Source: Bathynomus jamesi
Lineage: Eukaryota > Arthropoda > Malacostraca > Isopoda > Cirolanidae
Length of the DNA stretch: 64,000 nt
Reading direction: 5' to 3'
Assembly (NCBI GenBank): GCA_023014485.1
Contig: JAJOZX010000194.1
Span: 388,501 to 452,500, forward strand
The stretch's first letter is position 1, and each line of letters opens with the position of its first letter. The position numbers and the translations under genes were made by a program. Positions 27,329 through 33,171 of this stretch are shown here, in pieces. Below the pieces are notes generated by a model. That model saw only the letters and a program-made list of their open reading frames with translations, was not told the DNA's origin and ran no database searches.

Positions 27329-28102
27329 ATCCTCCCAACCCTCAGGCTTATGATAAAACTTAAATATGTATATAAATATAAACTGAATTAAGAAATAGTG
27401 AATAGTGACCCTTCAAGACCCTACTTGAGGACCCCTGCAACTCTGATTTGGGTCAGGACCCAAGGTTGGGGAACCACTGATCTAGGCTTACAAGGTTCTA
27501 TATAGAAAAATGGAGGCATGTTAAATCATAATTCGCAAATAAGTAATGTACTGGTATAAAAAGATCCTAAGGAAAATCTAGGCCATGGATGGTAAGTGAA
27601 AGCCAAGAACCAGACCTGCGCAGTACTTTATAGTAATTTCCTTTTCCAACAAAAGGAACTTTTCAAGAAATTAAGCTCTCCCTCAGTATTTTATTATTAG
27701 CCTATGCTTTCATTATGTAAGCCCCCATGATACCAATCATAGCAAATTCAAAAGAAAATAATTACTGTCCAGTAACCTTTTAACCAGTGCAACAGGCACT
27801 AAATAAAAGGTTGACAGACAGACGGGTTAACTTGCTATTAAGAGCATTAATTTCCTTGTATGGTAATGGATTTAATGCCAAATAAGCCACATAGTCAACG
27901 TGTAAATTTGTGAAAACTTGTGATCCCATAATCAAGTGTGGTTTTAAATGGACATCAGAGGCTAGGTAGTTTTAGTATGGGTTGCCCATTCCAAAAAATT
28001 AAGAATGATGAGTAGTAGTAGTAATTGTAACTTACTTGAACTGTCACTATTCCAAGCATGGCAGGTAATTGGTTGAATTCCAAACTGATAAACTTCTGTC
28101 AT
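2644..28102 (-). CDS. ARPC1: Actin-related protein 2/3 complex subunit 1 (ARPC1/p41), split gene, C-terminal exons missing
   Basis: ARPC1 is the WD40 beta-propeller subunit of the Arp2/3 complex, which nucleates branched actin filaments in the cytoplasm. Seven exons on the minus strand join as 28102-28036, 27059-26908, 8968-8860, 8557-8385, 5277-5160, 4766-4588 and 2747-2644: 902 coding bases, 300 codons plus 2 bases. Each junction has AG/GT borders, and the intron phases (1,0,1,0,1,0,2) keep one frame. Diagnostic family blocks appear in order: [73 protein letters not shown] and GHGCCPML. The family is about 370 residues, so the last 70 or so are missing here. Introns 1, 2, 4 and 6 all carry transposon insertions; introns 3 and 5 are short. 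No lesion is visible, so the gene looks functional. Confidence 0.93.
2748..4587. other. ARPC1 intron 6
   Basis: It contains the 81-bp Tc1-type MITE at 3674-3754. At roughly 2880-3200 it also has two imperfect copies of a segment with AAGAACCYGATTCTTGCTC and ACCTCCAYTTGAGCT, a diverged repeat I cannot name. Confidence 0.5.
3674..3754. mobile_element. 81-bp Tc1/mariner-type MITE
   Basis: Inverted ends CAGGAGTGACCAAAAATTAC and CAGGGGTGGCCAAAAGTTAC (right end reversed) are flanked by TA on both sides. The element is little more than two terminal repeats around a short loop. It lies in ARPC1 intron 6. Confidence 0.8.
4588..4766 (-). CDS. ARPC1: ARPC1 coding exon 6
   Basis: The 179-bp exon encodes [20 protein letters not shown], then [15 protein letters not shown] and NSLVAA, a full WD repeat of ARPC1. 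The acceptor follows GAAAAG and the donor is GTAAGT, with a phase 0 end. Confidence 0.94.
5160..5277 (-). CDS. ARPC1: ARPC1 coding exon 5
   Basis: The 118-bp exon encodes [15 protein letters not shown], then [16 protein letters not shown], the characteristic ARPC1 insertion between blades. The acceptor is CCTTAG and the donor GTATTA, with a phase 1 end. Confidence 0.92.
5881..7850 (+). pseudogene. CR1-like LINE, heavily decayed (same family as 56068-58270)
   Basis: Plus-strand fragments in changing frames follow the order of a CR1-type reverse transcriptase: a YFYNFAKMK motif near 6060, [11 protein letters not shown] near 6620 with [11 protein letters not shown] at 6700-6735, [12 protein letters not shown] near 6890, and the catalytic [11 protein letters not shown] block at 6950-6985. 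These are followed by C-terminal thumb sequence to about 7640. The wording closely matches the minus-strand LINE at 56068-58270, so both belong to one family, this copy being older. Many stops and frameshifts make it inactive. It sits antisense in ARPC1 intron 4. The left border is not sharply defined. Confidence 0.78.
7851..8384. other. ARPC1 intron 4, near the exon 4 end
   Basis: Apart from a 16-bp A-tract near 7930-7945 I see no gene or recognisable repeat here. Confidence 0.4.
8385..8557 (-). CDS. ARPC1: ARPC1 coding exon 4
   Basis: The 173-bp exon completes the split Glu codon and encodes [17 protein letters not shown] through [15 protein letters not shown], the most conserved part of the protein. 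Phase 0 end at GTAAAC. Confidence 0.94.
8860..8968 (-). CDS. ARPC1: ARPC1 coding exon 3
   Basis: The 109-bp exon begins after TAATTCAG and encodes DRNAYVW through [14 protein letters not shown], continuing exactly from exon 2 across a 17.9-kb intron. It ends in phase 1 at GTAAAA. Confidence 0.92.
8969..10023. other. Start of ARPC1 intron 2, no recognisable element
   Basis: Low-GC intronic sequence with no coding homology seen. A mariner-like end motif TACAGGGTGTTCTAAAATTACC occurs at about 9983-10004, just left of the GTAA array, without a partner that I found. Confidence 0.35.
10024..10562. repeat. (GTAA)-rich satellite with a 14-bp higher-order unit
   Basis: About 540 bp of GTAA tetramers. 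Most of the central part is organised as a 14-bp unit, three GTAA plus GA; both flanks are plain GTAA. Long open frames on the minus strand (LLTYL repeats) follow from the repeat and are not genes. Confidence 0.95.
10658..12033 (-). mobile_element. Mariner-superfamily element, DD41D-like, 1.38 kb
   Basis: Inverted ends CAGGGTGGGAGAAAAGTGTT and CAGGGTGGGAGAAAAGTCTT lie 1376 bp apart, with TA on the left and a mutated TG on the right. The interior encodes a mariner-type transposase on the minus strand (10793-11900). It lies in ARPC1 intron 2. Confidence 0.85.
10793..11640 (-). pseudogene. Mariner-like transposase, C-terminal half readable
   Basis: The readable C-terminal part, minus strand 11179-10793, contains [19 protein letters not shown], the block holding the last catalytic Asp of the DDE/D domain. 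The expected middle block QDGAPPHYS reads [11 protein letters not shown], so the second catalytic Asp is His, and one extra residue is present. The N-terminal half (to about 11640) has several stops, although a [19 protein letters not shown] fragment is readable. The protein is inactive. The spacing suggests the DD41D group, as in the related copy at 16100-17024. Confidence 0.8.
12045..13515. repeat. Large imperfect palindrome interrupted by a TA-inserted element
   Basis: Left-arm sequence 12045-12140 (CATGAAACAAGGAACTCTTC, TGACAAATACT) recurs reversed at 12670-12709 plus 13453-13515. 12355-12450 recurs reversed at 12560-12665 (TGATGGAAGCCC, GCAGAGAGG). A smaller inverted pair at 12185-12340 carries TAGGAGCTATTTAATAGTAAA. 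The right arm is split by the 743-bp element at 12710-13452. No transposase is present; it looks like a foldback element. Confidence 0.78.
12710..13452. mobile_element. Non-autonomous pogo/Tigger-like element
   Basis: Ends TACGCCTCCCCCGATTTATG and CAGTCCTCCCCTTATTTATG (right end reversed) are flanked by TA. The other arm of the surrounding palindrome preserves the unoccupied TA site, confirming the borders. No transposase coding was recognised. Confidence 0.75.
13566..13628 (-). repeat. tRNA-like sequence (SINE head or tRNA pseudogene)
   Basis: On the minus strand TGGCCTAGTGGTTAAGACGC looks like a pol III A box and GGTTCAGATTCC a B box. No full cloverleaf could be drawn, so I treat it as tRNA-derived. 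Confidence 0.5.
13700..13772 (-). repeat. tRNA-like sequence (SINE head or tRNA pseudogene)
   Basis: On the minus strand GGTGGTGTAGTGGTTAGCAT is A-box-like and GGGTTTGAGACCC B-box-like. It abuts a TA microsatellite at 13775-13810. Confidence 0.55.
14173..14249 (-). repeat. tRNA-like core 1
   Basis: 77 bp: A-box-like GGGGTAGTGGTTATCATA, perfect T-arm-like stem CCGGG/CCCGG with minor changes (CCTGGGTTCAATTCCCGGG), acceptor-like GAGG/CCTC pairing. The anticodon loop CTGGCAA would give GGC. Confidence 0.6.
14445..14520 (-). repeat. tRNA-like core 2
   Basis: Same 77-bp family as core 1, with a one-base deletion in the anticodon region and GGTGTAGTGGTTATCATA as A box. Confidence 0.55.
14623..14699 (+). 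repeat. tRNA-like core 3 with downstream T-run
   Basis: GGTGTAGTGGTTATCATA (A box) and CCCGGGTTCGATTCCCGGG (B box and T arm) are intact. A TTTTTT run starts two bases past the core, a usable pol III terminator. The loop CTGGCAA would put GGC in the anticodon. The acceptor stem pairs only at GAGG/CCTC, so a true tRNA is doubtful. Confidence 0.6.
14893..14969 (+). repeat. tRNA-like core 4 with downstream T-run
   Basis: Nearly the same as core 3. The loop CCAGCAA would read AGC, and TTTTTT follows immediately. Confidence 0.6.
15045..15962 (+). mobile_element. Mariner-superfamily element with internal deletion, 918 bp
   Basis: Inverted ends CAGGGCATCCCAAAAAAATG and CAGGGCGTCCCAAAAAAATG lie 918 bp apart with TA on both sides. 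It carries a transposase gene with its middle missing, and interrupts the flank of a tRNA-like repeat unit. Confidence 0.88.
15137..15846 (+). pseudogene. Mariner-like transposase with central deletion
   Basis: The N-terminus at 15137-15560 reads [18 protein letters not shown], followed by a helix-turn-helix region with RSGRPRTS and a second HTH ([13 protein letters not shown]), the DNA-binding part that recognises the terminal repeats. After about 15575 the frame breaks, and the sequence jumps to [20 protein letters not shown] (in another frame, from about 15610), then the C-terminus ending near 15846. The first two catalytic Asp blocks are absent, so roughly 400 bp of catalytic domain was deleted. 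The ends look intact, so it could move only with help in trans. Confidence 0.82.
16100..17024 (+). mobile_element. Foldback DD41D mariner: one end replaced by an inverted copy of the other
   Basis: CAGGGTGGGCGGAAAGTAGC ends lie 925 bp apart, with TA on both sides. The first 308 bases (16100-16407) are an almost exact inverted copy of 16714-17024, including the transposase C-terminal coding and 3' untranslated sequence. The original 5' half of the element is gone. Confidence 0.92.
16408..16912 (+). pseudogene. DD41D mariner transposase, C-terminal half
   Basis: The true transposase part begins near 16408 and reads [19 protein letters not shown], then [11 protein letters not shown] and [19 protein letters not shown], ending at [10 protein letters not shown]. 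Forty-one residues separate the Asp of QDG from the Asp of PCD, the spacing of the DD41D (Visitor-like) branch. This half is clean and young-looking, but the HTH DNA-binding half and the first catalytic Asp are missing. Upstream codons of this open frame (from 16343) come from the inverted arm and are not transposase. Confidence 0.85.
17451..21120 (-). pseudogene. Decayed zinc-finger transposase-like gene (hAT-like or unclassified)
   Basis: Reading the minus strand from about 21110, a possible zinc finger ([20 protein letters not shown], with Cys and three His) is followed by a low-complexity linker. From 20107 an RNase H-like region reads [20 protein letters not shown], then [20 protein letters not shown] and a [12 protein letters not shown] block resembling the CxxH region of hAT-type transposases. 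After the minisatellite at 19087-19646, further fragments continue ([35 protein letters not shown] near 18850-18700) down to about 17830. Frames change often and stops are common, so it is inactive. Superfamily uncertain. At 17451 CAGGGGTGGC looks like a hAT terminus, but I found no convincing partner. Confidence 0.55.
19087..19646. repeat. 14-bp minisatellite, 40 units
   Basis: TGGCTTCTTGTAAC is repeated over exactly 560 bp (40 units), with no variant unit that I could see. The unit has no stop codon in any minus frame, so three overlapping open frames ([14 protein letters not shown] repeats) arise as a by-product. It interrupts the decayed transposase gene. Confidence 0.97.
21121..22017. 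other. Intronic sequence between transposon remnants
   Basis: No coding homology was recognised. It lies between the decayed transposase and the hAT at 22018, within ARPC1 intron 2. Confidence 0.35.
22018..25716 (+). mobile_element. Complete hAT transposon, 3.7 kb, with 8-bp target duplication
   Basis: Ends read CAGGGTTTCGGAGC on both sides (right end reversed), flanked by an exact 8-bp duplication GGCCTATC at 22010-22017 and 25717-25724. Both subterminal regions are rich in GGAGCCGGAGCC-type motifs, likely transposase binding sites. The 8-bp duplication and the CAGGG start are hAT hallmarks. Confidence 0.93.
22558..24574 (+). pseudogene. hAT transposase with BED finger, broken by frameshifts
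   Basis: The N-terminus [17 protein letters not shown], with a nearby Cys and the HLSRLHPE His pair near 22760, is a BED-type zinc finger. The RNase H-like core shows [18 protein letters not shown] near 23130 (first Asp), [10 protein letters not shown] near 23330 (second Asp) and [12 protein letters not shown] near 23520 (the CxxH motif). [15 protein letters not shown] at 23690 lies in the hAT insertion domain. The C-terminal dimerisation block [13 protein letters not shown] at 24460 carries the catalytic Glu. Frame changes occur near 22740, 23560 and 23990, so the protein is not made, but the rest is well preserved. It lies antisense in ARPC1 intron 2. Confidence 0.9.
25725..26099. other. 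Pyrimidine-rich and AT-rich spacer
   Basis: The plus strand at 25725-25850 is a long CT-rich tract (TTTCTTCC-type). Nothing coding was seen. Confidence 0.4.
26100..26640 (+). pseudogene. Penelope-like element GIY-YIG endonuclease fragment
   Basis: Plus-strand frames give [11 protein letters not shown] (first GIY motif), [16 protein letters not shown] (the YIG-equivalent region), then [16 protein letters not shown] and NRNILE, matching the Penelope-like GIY-YIG nuclease that cuts target DNA. A shift between the first and second blocks and weak conservation show decay. It is a second copy of the sequence at 15990-17345, in opposite orientation, and keeps the uninterrupted ATATATAG site where the mariner entered the other copy. 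Confidence 0.72.
26908..27059 (-). CDS. ARPC1: ARPC1 coding exon 2
   Basis: The acceptor CATTCCAG ends at 27060. The 152-bp exon encodes first WD-repeat sequence including [13 protein letters not shown] and [18 protein letters not shown], and ends in phase 0 at a GTAAGT donor. Confidence 0.92.
27279..27479. mobile_element. 201-bp hAT MITE with perfect 8-bp duplication
   Basis: Ends CAGAGGTTCCCAACC and CAGTGGTTCCCCAACC lie inside the exact duplication ATCTAGGC (27271-27278 and 27480-27487). It sits in ARPC1 intron 1. Confidence 0.9.
28036..28102 (-). CDS. ARPC1: ARPC1 coding exon 1 (start codon)
   Basis: The ATG is at 28102-28100 and the peptide begins [18 protein letters not shown], matching the ARPC1 N-terminus. 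The exon ends one base into a codon at the donor GTAAGT (28035-28030). Confidence 0.9.
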
Positions 28103-28140
28103 CTCTCCTTAGTTACAAAATGTACTTCTGGAAAAGAATA
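28103..28140 (-). promoter_or_regulatory. ARPC1: ARPC1 5' leader with 3' splice site of a 5'-UTR intron
   Basis: Minus-strand TATTCTTTTCCAG ends at 28128, a good polypyrimidine tract plus AG, leaving a 25-base leader (28127-28103) before the ATG. This implies a non-coding first exon and promoter further right, which I could not locate. Confidence 0.6.
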
Positions 28141-28179
28141 ACTAAAGTGACAACTGTTTTATATAGCCGATATGACAAA

Positions 28180-30425
28180 TAGGGTGGTCCACAAAAATCA
28201 AACTTTCAATTTTTCTAGCTCCCACCCACCTAATCTGTGTCACTGTAACAGAAAATAAATTGTGAAAAACTTTACTCACATCAGTGCATAATTAGTGGTT
28301 GCTCATGGGGTTATATGTTGCTCTTCGAGTCACTCATTACCGTGATCTATTACAGGTGCTAATTACCAGTAATGCATTTTCTGCTCTTTCACAGATTGAA
28401 ATGTTAAATATAGCTATATGAAATAAATTTTAGTAGATATTGGTATACTACACATTGGTTACATTCACTTACAGTGATGGTCATGTCAAAAACATGTGGT
28501 TTTTACTTATTGGACAAACCAGACCAAAAGATTTTAGGCAGTAAACTGCCTTCAAATGGACAGGTCCTAGGTGTTTTTTTTTTTTTGGCACCATCATGTG
28601 AATAAGAGAGACCAAACAAAGCACCAAAGAAGCGCTGGAGGAAGTTCTCTCATTTTGGGAAAGAGCCTGTATACCAACATACTGGAAGAACCACTGTTTG
28701 GAGAACCTTTTGGTCTTCTTCAAAGAGTGGCAGACTGAAAAAGAACAAGGGAAGGCAAAAATCCAAAACAAGTCCAAAACAAGATGTCTTTCAAAAGCAA
28801 GCTGAACAATTTGTTTGACATTCACATGGAAATGCTCTCCAGATGATCCAGTTTCGAGAAGATTGCAACTTCCTTATCACTCAAAGAGAGCCTGGTCAGT
28901 GTGGCACAATGGGCTCCATTGACAAAAAAATGGCAGAGAAGGAGCAGAGAGTTGCAAAGCAGAAAGCATAGAAAAACGTCTGAAAGACGAAAGCAGTCTA
29001 AGAGCAAGCCTCGACATCCCAAACAGCCAAACTTGCTACTTCAAGCTCTGCTGATGAGTTTCTTGAGGGATCCACTGGAGGTTGCCCCCCACCCCCCTAA
29101 AAAAAATAACACCAGACCAAGAATATTTTCAACTCAAAATTATCTTCAGCCTTAGACAGGACAGGGGTGAATGACTGGATAGTGCTTTACTTTGTATCAG
29201 AAACAACTTGCAGCCTTGGCCAAAACCTTGAGGAACTGACTCTCAGCCAATCCTCTGTGAAATGCAGCTGAGAGCATCATCACAGGCAGCAGGCTGACTC
29301 AGTCCAAAAAGAATTCCATTCCAGACCAGTGGTGGTGCACTGGGACAGAAAGCTTCTGCTAGAATTTACCAGCAACAAGCAGGTGGACCAGCTTCCTGTC
29401 TTAGTGTCCACCTCAGATGGCAACTGCCAGCTCTTGGGAGTGCCAAAAATAACTTTGGGAACTGGGCAACAGCAAGCACAAGCAATGTTCAATCTCTTAC
29501 AACTTTGGGGACTAAGTGAAAGAGTGGTGGGGATGTGTTTCAACACTGCCTGTCACTCAGGATGCTGTTTGCTCCTAGAGCAGAAGTTGCAGAAAGAGCT
29601 GCTCTACTTTGCATGCATGCATCATATCATGGAGCTAGTTGTCACTGCCACATTCACAGTGTGTCATGATGCAATTTTTGGTCCTAAAGTTATGTTATTC
29701 AAGAGATTCCAGCAACAGTGGAACTACATTGACAAAAGCAAGTTCCAAACAGATGTCAATGACCCCTCTGACTGGTAATAGGGATGGACCAACAGTGAAG
29801 AACTTCTGAAGTTTGCCAAAGACCAAATCCAGCACAAAATGTACCAAGACAATTACAAGGAATTTTTTGAACTCATTGTCTTCCTTGGTGGAAATTTTTA
29901 ATTGCCAATTTGATTCAAGCACCCAGGTGGGATGCATCACACTTGCTGGATGTGCAAGGTAGGTACTGTATTCTATCAAGATGTGGATGTTCTGGGAGTA
30001 ATTGCAACACCTCACACTGAAAGAGAAAATGCATCTTCACTGTGACAGTCTACCCAAAGGCATGGTTCACTGTCGGAGCATCGTCGGAAGTTTCCAGATG
30101 CCAGAAAAAGCTCTGACTGGATGACAATGAGTGCTTGTCAACCATGACACCCCCCATCATACAATGGATAGAATGGATAGTACTCATACATCAGTTTGTG
30201 GATGGGAAGGACCCAGAGGTGGTGGAGCTGTAGTGCATACCATATAATACCTATTACAGTGATAGGAGGATAAATTTTGAAACTTCTGAGTGACCCCTAA
30301 ATATGAACTGATCAAAACAAAAATTTACCCGCAACATTTTCTCTCAGAACTTCACAACTTCAGTGGGTGGGAGCTAGGAAATATTAAAAAAAAAAAATTT
30401 TCCCTATATAATTATGGACCACCCT
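28180..30425 (+). mobile_element. TAGGGTGG-ended transposon, 2.25 kb
   Basis: Ends TAGGGTGGTCCA on both sides, with a further shared inverted segment CTAGCTCCCACCCAC about 40-50 bp in. Flanks ATGACAAA and ATGATCAA could be a decayed 8-bp duplication (6 of 8 match). It has the same terminus type as 59957-60524. It lies just upstream of the ARPC1 start codon. Confidence 0.72.
28960..30010 (+). pseudogene. RNase H-like transposase remnant
   Basis: The best open frame, 29329-29778, reads VVHWDRKLL, then VDQLPVLVS and LLGVPKITLGTGQQQAQA, then CFNTACHSGCCLLLEQKL and LYFACMHHIMELVV, then LFKRFQQQWNYIDKSKFQ. The order (HWD, a CF-D/N-T block, CxxH) is that of RNase H-like transposases with a CxxH insertion. 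From memory, similar multicopy arthropod proteins have Asp where this copy has Asn in CFNTA, which would kill catalysis. Stops before 29329 and after 29778 confirm decay. Superfamily not certain; hAT-related is my best guess from the ends. Confidence 0.6.
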
Positions 30426-30920
30426 AATGATCAACCTTTCATCCCCATTTCAGCTATGCTTAGTAACTGACTACGCTGGAAGCTAAATTAAAAATACTTT
30501 TTAACAAATCAACCATAACTTCATCTTGCTTGCTTTCAGAGCAAATTTGCCTAATATTTTTATTATGCTTTAAAGAAGAAAAAAAACAAAAAAGTTGTTA
30601 GAAATTTTTCATAATTGAGTCAATAGAGACTTTATTCTCTTTTTATCATCCATGACCTTTTTAATTTAGACTTCTTTGTAAATGATGTTCAGGTATAGTT
30701 AGGTTAGGTTACATTAGCCAAAATTAGATTTCCTTAAATCATTTTGTTTTACATTTATTAATGGCAGTCTAAACATTTTTACTGAAAAAAACCTTGCATT
30801 TGAGAAAAAATGTTATTAGCCTCTATATCTTGGGAATGGTCTGTTCATCAAAGGTCCCAGGGGAAAAAAAAAAAAAAAAAAGATTTGGTGAGCATTATTT
30901 GACTGATTAAATATCAAATA

Positions 30921-31860
30921 CAGTAAGCCCTCCATATTCATGCGTTCACTTTTCACAAATTCCAAGTACTTATTCACAAGTTGGTGAATGTATACCAATT
31001 CCTAATTTATGACCCAACTTCCAGTATTCACGAGTTTGCAAACCCATCACCCTACTTCCACATCTCCTCCCACCCACCCTATCACCTTACCAAAGAGCAT
31101 CATAAATGCCTGCTGGTGGAAGCTGTTGCTGGAGGTGGTCAATAACTTCACCAGTTTCCCCTCCATTGGTGATGAAGCCAGGAACATCACTCAGATGGTG
31201 CATCAAGTTGGGGGGGGGGGGGGGGGGCTTTGAGTAAGAAGGGGAGGAAATGACCCAGTCTCACACTGAGAAGCTGATAGAAGAGGACCTCAAGGACCTC
31301 ATCAAATCAAGTAAGGATGATGACAGTGAAAAGGTGGTTGCCAAGAAAAGCAAGCTGAATGTGAAAACACTCAGAAATTATACAAATGCAAAGAGCCATC
31401 ACCAACAAAATTATGGAGTTGGATCCAGTGATGGAGAGGAGCATTAAGTTCAAGCGAGGTGGAGGCTGCATTGCTACCCTACAAAGAATTCCATACAAGC
31501 CTTCAGCATATGGCTAAGCAGATGCCCATCACAATGTTTTTTTGCCCTTCAGCCTCTACATCAGCCATCACTGCCTTCACTTCAGCTTCAGGCACCACCA
31601 CAAACAATCCTCCCGAGGAATCCTCCTCCTGACTTCCCCTCCACCTCCACCACCAGTGTCATCACATCATCATCAAAGGTAAATAAAAACACACTGTTCT
31701 GTACAATTTTATTTTAATTATTGTTCTTAAACATTTACCATTTCCTCCCTATGTTCAGTCTGACCCAAGAACCTAATTCCTTTTTTCCCACTGAACCAAG
31801 GTATCCACATTCGCAAAGTTTCCCAGGAACATAACCCTCATGAATATGGAAAACTTGCTG
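30921..31860 (+). mobile_element. Tigger/pogo-like element remnant, 940 bp
   Basis: Ends CAGTAAGCCCTCCATATTCA and CAGCAAGTTTTCCATATTCA are flanked by TA. Inside, plus-strand fragments NACWWKLLLEVVNNFTSFPS and MTQSHTEKLIEEDLKDLIK resemble the C-terminal part of Tigger-type transposases. An 18-bp G run occurs at about 31211-31228. Confidence 0.75.
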
Positions 31861-33171
31861 TATGTTACTTTGAAATACTTTGAAATACTTTGAACCTAGA
31901 CAGTCAAATACTAAGGACCAGTCCAAATAAAAATCTCCAGTTCATGAATCCCCTTTTCACATGCAATGAATTATGGTTCTTTTATTGGACTAAACTCAAA
32001 TGTATTAAGAAAAGTGGGTTGGGTGATAACTGATAAGGTTTATCATATATAAAAAGTTCTCTTGCAAGCACTGAGTTAATAGGTAGTATAAAACTTGTGT
32101 GTGTGTGTGTGTGTGTAAAATATCTTGCAACTTGATACCCATATTTTTTTATTATTTGTATCTTTTAACAATTAATGGAAGTTTAATAAATGAAAAAATT
32201 TTGAGGGGATTTCACTGTCTAGGGGGGTTGGGGGTAAGGGGGGGGGGGTTCATTATTGTTCTACACATTTGAATGTGGTATAATTTAATAGATCTCTTCA
32301 TGCTGATTCTAAAAATGTATAGTTTCATAGGTCTACAACAATATGTTTGGGAGTTATTGCCCATTAAATTTATGTGGTAAAGTGGGGCCCCCAAAATCTT
32401 GGGGGCCCATATCTCAAAAGCTATGGGTCATAGAACTTTTTTATTTGAACCAGTGAAATCAGTACCCAGAAGAACCCCATATGTCAATTTTCCTTAAAAT
32501 CCAGGTTGGAGTGGTGACAAATTTTTTAATATTTGTGTGATTTGTCCTGGAATGCCCCATCAGTATCAGCTAAAAAGCAACATCAGTACATCCCAACCAA
32601 ATACCAAAATCTTACAAAGGCAGGCAGCCGAGAGTAAAACATTTCCAAGAGGGAGCAAGGAGAAAGTTCTTTGACATTTCAGCATGCAAATGTGCTGTCT
32701 TCATGCAGTTGCAAAAATAATTTTCACAGAGTACCAAAGAAAGAACAAATGTTTCTTCTGGGCCAAAGGGCCAGGTCCCATTGGCAAACAACTGGAAGCT
32801 TGTAAGAAACTTCCAGTAGTTGGGTTTAATACTTAAGACTAAAGCTGATGTACTTACAGTCAACATCACTGATCTAAGTACAGATTAAGAATATTTGCTG
32901 GAGAACTGCTGGGCCATAGCATGTGGTAAACTAGGGTGATTTTATAGAAGAGTAAATGTATCATTTTGAAGAATAAACTCTAAGGTACATATCTGCTTTT
33001 GTTTCAATAAAATCCTTCAACCCATTTAAAATTTGAGTACACACATTACTTTTCAGCCTACCCTCATATTTATAATTTATTTTTATAAGTGCTGTTCATT
33101 ATCAAATTTACCTTTGGATTTTACCAACTTAAAAATTATTTTATTTTGCTGTTTCTCTCTCTCTCTCTCTC
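31861..33171. other. Spacer with GT microsatellite and G-rich runs
   Basis: It holds a (GT) run near 32096-32116, a G-rich stretch at 32221-32251, and no coding sequence that I recognise. A CT run at about 33150-33172 ends where the LINE begins. Confidence 0.45.
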
